Shown here: piece by piece, positions 56,468 to 64,000 of the stretch | How the letters are laid out: each line of letters begins with the position of its first letter | How positions within the stretch are numbered: the stretch's first letter is position 1 | Source: Moorena bouillonii PNG | GTDB lineage: Bacteria > Cyanobacteriota > Cyanobacteriia > Cyanobacteriales > Coleofasciculaceae | DNA length: 64,000 nt | NCBI RefSeq assembly: GCF_001942495.1 | Contig: NZ_MKZS01000001.1 | Span: 1,912,929-1,976,928 of the forward strand | Reading direction: 5' to 3' | Made by a program: the position numbers and the translations under genes | Notes under the pieces: model-generated | What the model was told of the DNA's origin: nothing | Database searches by the model: none | Seen by the model: only the letters and a program-made list of their open reading frames with translations

Positions 56468-56773
56468 ATGAACTTAAAAAGTCCATCATCTCAAGCCTTC
56501 TGTGTCCGTAAGCTGAAAGTTTTAGCGGACAACACTCGTCTGACTGTTCTGGAAATCCTGATGGAAGGACCAAAACATGTTGGGGAGCTCAAGGCTGTGT
56601 TGGGAATAGAGCAAAGCCTGCTATCCCATCATCTCAGAGTTTTGCGGGATGAGGGATTTGTTAGGGCGACGCGAGATGGTAAGGCGGTGCTTTATCAGTG
56701 TTCGCTCAACATTCGGCAAGCCAATGGTAATAGAGCAATTGATTTGGGATGTTGTTGCCTATGTTTTGATTAA
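56468..56773 (+). CDS. arsR: ArsR/SmtB-family metalloregulator
   Basis: 101 residues. Winged HTH with VLADNTRLTVLEILMEGPKHVGELKAVLGIEQSLLSHHLRVLRDEGFVRATRDGKAVLYQC in the ArsR arrangement. The classical alpha-3 metal site (ELCVCDL) is absent; in its place is VGELKAV. Cysteines occur at position 12 (QAFCVRK) and in a C-terminal cluster (CCCLC) that could bind arsenite instead. It lies 81 bp after arsS and 149 bp before pstS on the same strand, so it may control arsenic or phosphate genes, or both. Confidence 0.9.
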   Translation: MNLKSPSSQAFCVRKLKVLADNTRLTVLEILMEGPKHVGELKAVLGIEQSLLSHHLRVLRDEGFVRATRDGKAVLYQCSLNIRQANGNRAIDLGCCCLCFD

Positions 56774-56922
56774 CAAAGTGCTGAGTAAGTGCTCAGTTTT
56801 GAGTTGTCAGTGATATCAAGTCTGGCGGATTTTAAATTATTGATAAATTCGGCAATTATAACTGAGCAATTATAACTGAGCACTCTCATTATTTTATAGA
56901 TAAGATGACTGACTGATGATTG

Positions 56923-57777
56923 ATGAAAAATTTAACAACACTGGCATCAATGTCTATGGGTTTAGTAGCTTGCTTTTGGCTACAATCCTGTGCCCAATCT
57001 CCGGAAGTAGCTACCCAATCAACAGATCAGTTGCAGGGTAAGTTGGTTTTAACCGGTTCTAGTACAGTAGCCCCCCTGGCGTCGGAAATTGGCAAGCGTT
57101 TTGAATCAGAAAATCCTGGTGTACGGGTGGATGTGCAGACAGGAGGCTCGTCTCGCGGTATTGCAGATGCTCGCCAAGGAGTCGCTGATATTGGGATGGT
57201 GTCTCGTGACCTCAAGCAGAGCGAGAAAGATCTGCAAGGGTTTGCGATCGCTCGTGATGGGATTGGCATTATCGTCCATAAAACTAATCCGGTGCAATCC
57301 CTGAGTAATGAACAGATTGTGGATATCTATCAGGGCAAAATTGACAACTGGCAGGATGTGGGAGGCAAGAGGGCACCAATTACAGTAGTCAACAAAGCCG
57401 AGGGGCGCTCTACCTTGGAGTTATTTCTGAAGTACTTCCAGCTGAAAAATAGTGAGATTAAGGCAGATGTGGTGATTGGGGATAATGAGCAGGGGATTAA
57501 GACCGTGGCGGGTAATCCTAATGGGATTGGTTATGTCTCCATTGGCACAGCAGAATATAGCAGCAAACAGGATGTTCCGATTAAGTTACTGCCCGTTGCT
57601 GGAATAGCGGCAACCACAGAAAATGTTCAAAACGGCACATTTCCCCTATCTCGTTCCCTGACGTTAGTCACCAAAACTATTCCGGTTGGGTTAGATAAAG
57701 CATTTATTGAGTTTTCGCGATCGCAAAAGGTACAAGACATTGTTAAAGAGCAAAACTTTGTCCCCCTCTCGGAGTGA
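56923..57777 (+). CDS. pstS: Phosphate ABC transporter substrate-binding lipoprotein PstS
   Basis: Periplasmic phosphate receptor, 284 residues. Signal peptide MKNLTTLASMSMGLVACFWLQSC with a lipobox-like LQSC. Ligand-binding segments: LVLTGSSTVAPLASEIGKRFESE, VQTGGSSRGIADARQGVADIGM, NKAEGRSTLELF. The frame opens at a TTG three bases earlier; the ATG at 56923 is used. First of four pst genes. Placement behind arsR suggests this copy is linked to arsenate/phosphate homeostasis. Its 3' end overlaps the pstC frame. Confidence 0.92.
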   Translation: MKNLTTLASMSMGLVACFWLQSCAQSPEVATQSTDQLQGKLVLTGSSTVAPLASEIGKRFESENPGVRVDVQTGGSSRGIADARQGVADIGMVSRDLKQSEKDLQGFAIARDGIGIIVHKTNPVQSLSNEQIVDIYQGKIDNWQDVGGKRAPITVVNKAEGRSTLELFLKYFQLKNSEIKADVVIGDNEQGIKTVAGNPNGIGYVSIGTAEYSSKQDVPIKLLPVAGIAATTENVQNGTFPLSRSLTLVTKTIPVGLDKAFIEFSRSQKVQDIVKEQNFVPLSE

Positions 57778-58612
57778 TACTATCCTAATCTTGACCCTAC
57801 AAGGCTGTGCTGTGGTGGCTGGTGCTATCGTGGTGCTGATTGTTGTGTTCCTAATCACGGAAGCCTTGCCAGTATTGGGACAAGTAGGATTACTCCCCTT
57901 TTTTACCGATCCATCCTGGCATCCTGCTGAGACTCTGTACAACTTCACCCCGATGCTTTGGGGCACCCTGTTGGTCACCGCTGGCGCGATGCTAGTAGCC
58001 ACACCCCTGGGAATTCTATCTGCAGTCTTTTGTCAGTATTACGCGCCTTCATCCATTGCTGGACTCTATCGACGGCTAATTGAATTGTTGGCAGGGATGC
58101 CCTCAGTTGTTTACGGCTTCTGGGGTTTGGTGGAGCTAGTTCCCCTAATTGGACGCTTTCAGCCACCGGGAGCCAGTCTCCTAGCTGGAATTGCGATTCT
58201 GACCCTGATGATTTTGCCAACTATTGCTCTGACCGCAGACGCTAGCTTTGCGAAAGTCCCCCCAGAATACCTACAGGGAGCAGCAGCCCTGGGACTATCC
58301 CGCTGGGCAACAGTCCAAGGTGTTGTGTTTCCGGCTGCTAAGTCGGGGCTGTTTACTGGCTTGATTTTAGGAACAGGACGGGCGATTGGAGAAACTATGG
58401 CGGTGCTGATGGTGTGTGGCAATGTGGTGCAAACTCCCAAAAGCCTATTTGAGCCGATGCGAACTCTTACTGCCAATATCGCCTTGGAAATGGCTTACGC
58501 CATGGGCAATCACCGCTCAGCACTTTTTGTCAGTGGCTTGCTGCTGATGGCAATAATTTTGGTACTGGTAGCAATTGCAGAAATGATCAGCAAGGAAGGA
58601 ATTTATGAGTAA
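57707..58612 (+). CDS. pstC: Phosphate ABC transporter permease PstC
   Basis: 301 residues in the longest reading, with six membrane spans and the conserved permease loop FPAAKSGLFTGLILGTGRAIGETMAVLMVCGN; also ELLAGMPSVVYGFWGL. The start is uncertain: the TTG at 57707 lies 71 bp inside pstS, while a second in-frame TTG at 57758 overlaps by only 20 bp and gives SPSRSDTILILTLQGCAVVAG, a more natural N-terminus. No ATG is available. The overlap implies translational coupling. Confidence 0.9.
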   Translation: MSFRDRKRYKTLLKSKTLSPSRSDTILILTLQGCAVVAGAIVVLIVVFLITEALPVLGQVGLLPFFTDPSWHPAETLYNFTPMLWGTLLVTAGAMLVATPLGILSAVFCQYYAPSSIAGLYRRLIELLAGMPSVVYGFWGLVELVPLIGRFQPPGASLLAGIAILTLMILPTIALTADASFAKVPPEYLQGAAALGLSRWATVQGVVFPAAKSGLFTGLILGTGRAIGETMAVLMVCGNVVQTPKSLFEPMRTLTANIALEMAYAMGNHRSALFVSGLLLMAIILVLVAIAEMISKEGIYE

Positions 58613-58736
58613 GAACTTATATCAAGTCTGGTTGAATACCCATAATTAAGGAGAGGGTGGGGAGAGGGGGAGATAGGGACATAGGGACATAGGGACATAG
58701 GGAGATATTTATTAAGGGTAATTATCCTGACATGAT
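58613..58736. repeat. pstC-pstA spacer with octamer repeat
   Basis: 124 bp; four copies of AGGGACAT (about 58673-58705), a period-8 array, unlike the heptamers elsewhere. No gene. Confidence 0.6.
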
Positions 58737-59681
58737 ATGAAAACGAAGCCACAACCGACAACCGACAACTTCCAACCTGCAACCGACAACTTCCAACCTG
58801 CAATCGACAACTTCCAAGTTTCAACAGTGATGATTTGGGCGATCGCACTGTTCGTAACTGCTGTATTCCTCTGGATTTTGAGTGATATAGTCTGGCACGG
58901 TGTCGGACAAATTAACTGGGAATTCCTGACTACTGCACCAAAGAATGCTGGACGGGAAGGAGGGATTGCTCCAATTCTGGTTTCCACTCTCCTAATTTTG
59001 GGTGTATGTATGACCGTTTCTGTTCCGATTGGAGTAGGTACAGCAATACTGCTAGCTGAGTTCACAGATACTAAGAGTATTTTCGGGCGTCTGGTTCGTC
59101 GTAGCTTAGATGTCCTGGCAGGGGTACCGTCGATTGTGTTTGGACTATTTGGCAATGCTTTTTTCTGCAAAACCCTAGGGCTAGGCTTTTCGATTTTGTC
59201 TGGGGGGTTGACATTAGCCTGTATGGTGTTGCCAATCCTAATTCGATCAACAGAGGAAGGGTTTCGCGCCGTTAGTGATGATTATCGACTTTCTGCCACT
59301 GCCCTTGGTTTATCCCGCACTACCACTCTCTGGAATTTGCTGTTACCAGCCGCAGCACCGGGACTAGTAGTGGGATTAGTGTTAGGGATAGGGCGAGCGA
59401 TCGCTGAAACCGCAGCACTGATCTTTACTAGTGGTTATGTGGATCGGATGCCAGAGTCTTTGCTGGATTCTGGGCGATCGCTGTCGATTCATATTTTTGA
59501 TTTGTCGATGAATGTAACAGGGGGAAATGCTAATGCTTATGCCTCAGCTTTAGTGTTGCTGATGTTGTTGTTGCTGATTAATAGTACAGCAGCATGGATC
59601 ACTGACTATTGGTTGCATCGGAGAGTGGAGTCTGTTTGTAAGCATTCAGCTTTCAGCAATCAGCAATCAGCTTTTGAATAA
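58737..59681 (+). CDS. pstA: Phosphate ABC transporter permease PstA
   Basis: 314 residues, six membrane spans, permease motif LLLPAAAPGLVVGLVLGIGRAIAETAALIFTSG and LDVLAGVPSIVFGLFGN. The N-terminus before the first span is three repeats of TDNFQPA (the third is degenerate), encoded by a 21-bp tandem repeat, i.e. three heptamers. The C-terminus SNQQSAFE also derives from heptamer repeats. The functional core is intact. The ATG at 58737 opens directly on the repeat; a shorter start after it would need a GTG or ATG near 58830. Confidence 0.9.
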   Translation: MKTKPQPTTDNFQPATDNFQPAIDNFQVSTVMIWAIALFVTAVFLWILSDIVWHGVGQINWEFLTTAPKNAGREGGIAPILVSTLLILGVCMTVSVPIGVGTAILLAEFTDTKSIFGRLVRRSLDVLAGVPSIVFGLFGNAFFCKTLGLGFSILSGGLTLACMVLPILIRSTEEGFRAVSDDYRLSATALGLSRTTTLWNLLLPAAAPGLVVGLVLGIGRAIAETAALIFTSGYVDRMPESLLDSGRSLSIHIFDLSMNVTGGNANAYASALVLLMLLLLINSTAAWITDYWLHRRVESVCKHSAFSNQQSAFE

Positions 59682-59887
59682 AATAAGCTGATTGCTGATT
59701 GCTGACGGCTTATATCAGGTTCGGATAATTAGTTATAAAAAACTTTATCCCTTGAAACCTTACTCCTTTACTTCTGCCTTCTGCCTTCTGCCTTCTGCCT
59801 TACTTTTGCGTCTAGTATAATTATTCAACCGGACATGATATTACCTAATTACTAATTAAAAATTCACATTAACAATTTCCAAAAACA
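59682..59887. repeat. pstA-pstB spacer with heptamers
   Basis: No gene. TTCTGCC heptamers (about 59773-59802) and a palindromic AATCAGC/GCTGATT arrangement around 59665-59705. Confidence 0.6.
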
Positions 59888-60733
59888 ATGGTTAACCCTT
59901 TACAAACAAGAGAGCGATTACCGGTAAGCCAGTCTATAAGCGACCCATTGATTCAGACCGAGCGGCTATGTTTACATTATGGAACAAAACCGGCCTTTGC
60001 TGATGTATCGTTGCCAATTTATAAAGGTTCGATTACCGCACTAGTGGGACCGTCTGGTTGTGGAAAGACTAGTTTTTTAAGTTGCCTAAATCGCTTGACA
60101 GATTTGATTCCTAATGCTAAAGTTACCGGTAGGATTCGCATTGGTTCCCTAGATGTGCTGAGTCCTAGGATGGATGCGATCGCAAAGCGTGGTGCGATGG
60201 AGCTAATTGCACTTCGTCGTCGTGTTGGAATGATTTTCCAAAAGCCGAGTCCCTTCCCCTTCTCAATCTGGAAGAATCTGGCCTTTCCGTTGCGGGAACA
60301 TGGTGTTAAAAACCGGGATAACATTGCTCAGCTCATAGAAACCGCACTCCGGGATGTTGGTTTGTGGGATGAAGTAAAAGACCGACTACACACTTCGGCT
60401 CTTGCTCTATCTGGTGGTCAAAAGCAGCGCCTTTGCATTGCCCGTGCCTTGGTTTTGCAACCGGAAGTACTCCTATTAGATGAACCCTGTAGTGCCCTCG
60501 ATCCCATATCCAGCGGTGTGGTCGAAGATTTGATAGCTAGGCTCAGGGGACGCTACACCCTGGTGATTGTTACCCACAACCTAGCTCAAGCCAGACGCAT
60601 TGCTGACTATACTGCCGTCTTCTGGGTAAAGGAAGCAGTGGGACGATTGATTGAATACGGCTGTGTCGAGCAGATTTTTGAATCACCTCAACAAGCCTTG
60701 ACAGCTGCCTATGTGAATGGAATGAGAGGATAA
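59888..60733 (+). CDS. pstB: Phosphate ABC transporter ATP-binding protein PstB
   Basis: 281 residues. Walker A GPSGCGKTSFL, Q-loop GMIFQKPSPFPFSIWKNLAF, signature LSGGQKQRLCIARAL, Walker B VLLLDEPCSALDP, H-loop VIVTHNLAQA. The preceding DLIPNAKVTGRI region with three-digit insertion is as in PstB. Last gene of pstS-C-A-B. No PhoU homologue follows within the window. Confidence 0.93.
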   Translation: MVNPLQTRERLPVSQSISDPLIQTERLCLHYGTKPAFADVSLPIYKGSITALVGPSGCGKTSFLSCLNRLTDLIPNAKVTGRIRIGSLDVLSPRMDAIAKRGAMELIALRRRVGMIFQKPSPFPFSIWKNLAFPLREHGVKNRDNIAQLIETALRDVGLWDEVKDRLHTSALALSGGQKQRLCIARALVLQPEVLLLDEPCSALDPISSGVVEDLIARLRGRYTLVIVTHNLAQARRIADYTAVFWVKEAVGRLIEYGCVEQIFESPQQALTAAYVNGMRG

Positions 60734-60954
60734 AGCTGTGCTCTTCCCTGCTCCGAATTCCCGTAAGCATATGCGCTACGCGCACGCTGCGCGAACAGCG
60801 GTCAGCCGTCAGTGGTCAGCCGTTGGCCGTTGGCCACGCTACGCGAACAGCTTATTTTATTCAAAAGCTGATAGCTGATAGCTGATAGCTGATAGCTGAT
60901 AGTTGATAGCTGATAGCTGATAGCTGATAGCTGATAGCTGATAGCTTACGATTG
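60734..60954. repeat. Intergenic repeats after pstB
   Basis: 221 bp. The dispersed motif GCGCTACGCGCACGCTGCGCG (shortened here: about 60771-60795), GGCCGTTGGCC palindromes, then about 11 copies of the heptamer AGCTGAT (about 60870-60948). No gene. Confidence 0.8.
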
Positions 60955-61101
60955 GGCGTTGCTGATTCTGAGTATGGTTTCGCCCCCCTAGCCCCCCAAT
61001 TCTGGGGGGAACAAAACTATCAAAGTCCCCCAAAGTTGGGGGATTTAGGGGGCTGCAAGAAAATCAGATAATCGCCCTTCATTCCTTAATTCAGCAACGC
61101 C
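60955..61101. mobile_element. MITE-like repeat, copy 2 of the family at 37292-37427
   Basis: 147 bp with ends GGCGTTGCTGATT / AATTCAGCAACGCC style inverted repeats (one internal mismatch in length), a centre containing CCCCCCAATTCTGGGGGG and CCCCCAAAGTTGGGGG, and the shared ATTCCTTAATTCAG end. Sits just before the MscS gene's stop. Confidence 0.7.
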
Positions 61102-61112
61102 TACGATTGTTC

Positions 61113-62264
61113 CTAATTCATACTGGTGTCAGGCAACCAGTTAAGTTCCTTTCTCATATAAACATGGAGCTGATTAATCTCCTCGTTTTCCAGGATTTCT
61201 AATATGGCTAGATTCAAGTTGCTCTGGACATCATAGTAGAGCTTGGGCTCAATCACAAATACCCTAATTTTAATCACACGAGCATTCTGTTCAAGGCGGG
61301 AAAATACAACTACCATTTTCTGCTTGTTCACGGCATCGATAGTCGGAATTTTTTCTTTAATAGCCTGACAAATTCGCCTAGTTTGCTTGGCCGAAATCCC
61401 ATCAATTTTCAGATTTAAATTTATGCCCCACTGAACTGTCTCGCCAGTCTTATCTGACCAATTTGCAAAAATTCCAGAAATCATTTTAGAATTGGGAAGT
61501 TTTTTGGTATAACCCCACTCAGTAATAAGAAGCCTTGTACTTCTCAGACCAATATTGAGTATCTTTACCCTACCACTTACTCCGTCCAATACTATCACGT
61601 CACCGGGTTTATAGAGACCATCAGCGTAGATAACCACTGTACAAAACCAATCATAAACAATGTCTTTTAATAACAAACCTAAGGCGACACCTGCGCCACC
61701 GAGTAGACCGATCAGTGCACCGGCAGATGACCCCAACAAAATTTCACTGGCTTTAATAGCGGCAATCACGATTGCTGCGATCTGAAAAAGCTTTGGGAAG
61801 TAGGGAACTAACAAATCGTCTAGTTCAGTGTCAGTGTTTGCCGCTAATCCGGCTAGAAGCTCCCCCAGTAGTGGAGCAGCACGGTAAAGAATATAAGTGG
61901 CAATGAACAGAATGCTCATAAACAGAATCTCGGGGATTTTCTGATTCTGTTCAGGAGTAAGATGGGTGGCCACAACTAGATGTACTAGCCATAGTCCAGC
62001 GATCCAAATTAGCCAGCCTAATGGTGCCCTAAGAATCCTAATTAACTCATCGTCTAGGGTGGTTTCTGTACCGCTAGTTATCAGCTCGAGTCTGTGAATG
62101 ATTATTGAAGTGAACAAGCCTCGCAATATATGGGTGAAGAGGAGGATGAGCACCACAATAACTATCGTGGTAACAGGAATGTTGGGGAGCTGGAAGTCGG
62201 ACTCAAAGATCTTTTCTTTGATTAGGTTGATTCTATTGTTGAATGTACTCTTAAGGTTTTCCAT
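61113..62264 (-). CDS. MscS-type mechanosensitive ion channel (tandem copy 1)
   Basis: 383 residues from the ATG at 62264 (a TTG start at 62276 is also open). Three or more N-terminal membrane spans (VTTIVIVVLILLFTHILRG, LGWLIWIAGLWLVHLVVA, ILFMSILFIATYILYRAA, IAAIVIAAIKASEILLG) precede the pore helix GSSAGALIGLLGGAGVALGLLLKD, which is the MscS TM3 signature. Then the beta domain with YADGLYKPGDVIVLDGVSGRVKILNIGLRSTRL. The C-terminal alpha/beta domain ends LHVYMRKELNWLPD. Releases ions under membrane tension. Very similar to the gene at 62736-63914. Confidence 0.92.
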   Translation of the reverse strand: MENLKSTFNNRINLIKEKIFESDFQLPNIPVTTIVIVVLILLFTHILRGLFTSIIIHRLELITSGTETTLDDELIRILRAPLGWLIWIAGLWLVHLVVATHLTPEQNQKIPEILFMSILFIATYILYRAAPLLGELLAGLAANTDTELDDLLVPYFPKLFQIAAIVIAAIKASEILLGSSAGALIGLLGGAGVALGLLLKDIVYDWFCTVVIYADGLYKPGDVIVLDGVSGRVKILNIGLRSTRLLITEWGYTKKLPNSKMISGIFANWSDKTGETVQWGINLNLKIDGISAKQTRRICQAIKEKIPTIDAVNKQKMVVVFSRLEQNARVIKIRVFVIEPKLYYDVQSNLNLAILEILENEEINQLHVYMRKELNWLPDTSMN

Positions 62265-62735
62265 GGTTTCAACCAAAATACAGTAACATAGATCGACCTG
62301 TGCCTAGCTAAATGGCAAGTCGATGGCAAATCGATTGGCAAAACGATTTTACTATAAGTTGCGAATTTAGGGAATCATGCTAGGTATGGAAAAAACATGA
62401 TTGACACCAATTGCCCGTTTGGGCAGCACCCTAGGAGCTAGTTTGAAAGGTTTACTATCTGGGGTGCATCTGATATTTGTAAAAAAGAAGGGGCCCGGGC
62501 GCGGGGAGTGTCCGGCCTGGGCGCAGGAATTTTATTAGAATTTTTGCCTAATTTCAAAGGTGCGCTCTTACCATTAAGAATTAAATTCGCGCTTTGGTGG
62601 GCTTTCCAATGGGCGAGTAAATCGCCCTTGGGTCGCACCTTGAGGCAAAGCCGACGCGGGGCGCGAACGGGCGCGCACCTAAAAGCGATGCATCTTCGAA
62701 GGGAGCCAGTGCTGCATGCCTTGTTCAAAGCATTG
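62265..62735. repeat. Spacer between the duplicated channel genes
   Basis: 471 bp, no gene. Upstream of copy 1 is an 11-mer-type repeat of TGGCAAGTCGA (about 62312-62350), paralleled before copy 2 (63962-64000). Further left are dispersed repeats: GGCGCGGG-type GC-rich DNA (62490-62530) and the 39-bp element (62601-62639) that is the reverse complement of 48795-48833. Confidence 0.65.
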
Positions 62736-63914
62736 CTAAGATTTAGATATCATCTCACTAACTAAACTTCCCTTCATCTGTTTGTAGTCTTCAAGTTGCT
62801 TTTCCAGCTCAATATGCAGGTGATCAATCTCCTCTTTTTCCAGGATTTCTAAGATGGCTATATTCAAGCCTTGATTGGCATCATAGTATAGGTCGGGATC
62901 AATCACAAATACCCTAATCATAATCACACGAGCATTCTCTTCAATTTTGGAAAAGACAACTGCAAATTTCTGCTTGTGCAAGCCATCGATAGTCGGAATT
63001 TTTTCTTTAATAGCCTGACAAATTCGGGGAGTTTGCTTCGCCGAAATTCCATCAATTTTAAGATTGAAATTTATACCCCACTCAAATCTCTCGCCAATCT
63101 TCTGTGACCAATTTTCCACAACGCCAGCAATCATTTTAGAATTGGGAACTTTTTTGATAGAACCCCACTCAGTAAGGCGAAGTGTTGTACTTCTGAGACC
63201 AATACTGACGATCTGAACAAAACCATTTACGCCGTCCACTCCTACCCAGTCACCAGGTTTATAGAGACCATCAGCGTAGATAATCACCGTACAACACCAG
63301 TCATAGATAATGTCTTTGAATAACAAACCTAAGGCGACACCGGCACCACCCAGTAGACCGATCAGTGCACCAGCAGATGCCCCCAACAAAATCTCACTGG
63401 CTTTAATGGTCGCAATCAGCACTGCTGCGATCTGAAAAAGCCTTGGGAAGTAGGGCACGAACAAATCGTCGAGTTCAGTTTCAGTGTTGGTTGCCAATCC
63501 GGCTAGCAGCTCTCCCAGTAGTGGAGCAGCACGGTAAAGAATATAGGTGGCAATGAACAGAGCAGTCACAAACAGAATTTCGGGGATTTTCTGATTCTGT
63601 TCAGGAGTAAGATGGGTGGCCACAACTAGATGTACTACCCATAGTCCAGCCAGCCAAATTAGCCAGCCTAATGGTCGCCGAAGAATCTTAATGAACTCAT
63701 CATCTAGGGTAGTTTCTGTACCGCTAGTGAGACGCTCGATTCTGTTAATGATTATGGCAGTGAACAAGCCTCGCAATATCTGGGTGAGCAAGAGGATGAG
63801 CACCACAATAACTATCGTGGACAGAGGGATGTTGGCGAGTTTGAAGTCGGTATCAAAGATCCTTTCTTTGATTACGTTGATTGTATTGTTGAATGTACTC
63901 TTAAGGTTTTCCAT
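62736..63914 (-). CDS. MscS-type mechanosensitive ion channel (tandem copy 2)
   Basis: 392 residues from the ATG at 63914 (a TTG at 63926 is also open). Same architecture and mostly the same residues as copy 1: ENLKSTFNNTINVIKERIF, the membrane spans, GASAGALIGLLGGAGVALGLLFKD and GLYKPGDWVGVDGVNGFVQIVSIGLRSTTLRL. Differences concentrate in the beta domain lining the vestibule (IVLDGVSGRVKIL versus VGVDGVNGFVQIV) and at the C-terminus (LEDYKQMKGSLVSEMISKS here). The pair is a recent tandem duplication with early divergence. Confidence 0.92.
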   Translation of the reverse strand: MENLKSTFNNTINVIKERIFDTDFKLANIPLSTIVIVVLILLLTQILRGLFTAIIINRIERLTSGTETTLDDEFIKILRRPLGWLIWLAGLWVVHLVVATHLTPEQNQKIPEILFVTALFIATYILYRAAPLLGELLAGLATNTETELDDLFVPYFPRLFQIAAVLIATIKASEILLGASAGALIGLLGGAGVALGLLFKDIIYDWCCTVIIYADGLYKPGDWVGVDGVNGFVQIVSIGLRSTTLRLTEWGSIKKVPNSKMIAGVVENWSQKIGERFEWGINFNLKIDGISAKQTPRICQAIKEKIPTIDGLHKQKFAVVFSKIEENARVIMIRVFVIDPDLYYDANQGLNIAILEILEKEEIDHLHIELEKQLEDYKQMKGSLVSEMISKS

Positions 63915-64000
63915 AGTTTTGAGCAAAATGCAACAGCATAGATCGACCTCTGCCTAGTTAAATGGCAAGTCGATGACAAGTCGATGGCAAGTCGATTGGT
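63915..64000. repeat. Upstream repeat of channel copy 2 (cut by the window edge)
   Basis: TGGCAAGTCGA repeated with variants, as before copy 1. The duplication unit continues to the window edge. Confidence 0.5.

Overview
The window reads as chromosome of a large-genome, repeat-rich filamentous cyanobacterium, most likely a Moorena (Moorea)-like lineage. Supporting signs are the plastid/cyanobacterial ribosomal protein PSRP-3 (Ycf65), a cyanobacterial-type minCDE operon, beta and epsilon ATP synthase genes as a pair, many GCGATCGC (HIP1-type) octamers, PEP-CTERM proteins, a two-partner-secretion exoprotein, and abundant heptamer tandem repeats and small palindromic elements between genes. The genus is inference; the phylum is secure.

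Layout. 1-9.7 kb: 5' part of lysS, a four-carbon acid sugar kinase homologue, minC-minD-minE, an IS607-type element with a frameshifted tnpB, then atpB and atpE separated by about 400 bp of repeats, and the ycf65 gene. 9.9-14 kb: a HAD phosphatase and a three-gene sugar ABC importer (binding lipoprotein plus two permeases, no ATPase). 14-15.2 kb is a gene-poor repeat tract. 15.2-21.7 kb: MFS transporter, TPR protein, divergent ruvB/hisF, tRNA-Ala(GGC) and a MOSC protein. 22.2-24.8 kb: a pentapeptide-repeat gene interrupted by three in-frame stops, and a two-gene unit of unknown function.

25.2-36.5 kb, all on the minus strand, is the most unusual part. It holds a 1423-residue TPR / SPINDLY-type glycosyltransferase / TPR / family-2 glycosyltransferase protein, then three tandem paralogous genes for 64-68-residue peptides with a double-glycine leader and a tiny aromatic/proline-rich tail (one copy has a nonsense codon), each preceded by the same upstream box at identical spacing. 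A 1365-residue filamentous-haemagglutinin-type exoprotein follows, and a relic of a similar exoprotein tail lies between two of the peptide genes. I regard this as a candidate uncharacterised secreted-peptide locus. No peptidase-transporter or TpsB is in the window.

36.8-54 kb is mixed housekeeping and accessory: a HTH protein, a Rpn-type nuclease, an FAD monooxygenase, larE, an ABC-2 permease, a CPBP protease, clpS, an alpha/beta hydrolase, two PEP-CTERM proteins, the pyruvate dehydrogenase E2 gene, a lipoprotein, a YlqD-family protein and an acyl-ACP/CoA synthetase. 54-60.7 kb is an arsenic-phosphate block on the plus strand: arsM, arsS, an ArsR regulator, then pstS-pstC-pstA-pstB. The logic is probably arsenosugar-type detoxification beside a phosphate importer that determines arsenate entry. 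61-64 kb: two tandemly duplicated MscS-type channels.

Intergenic DNA is dominated by period-7 tandem repeats and MITE-like palindromes. In a few cases these have entered genes: the tails of the FAD monooxygenase and PstA, the N-terminus of PstA, and the stop codon of the giant glycosyltransferase.
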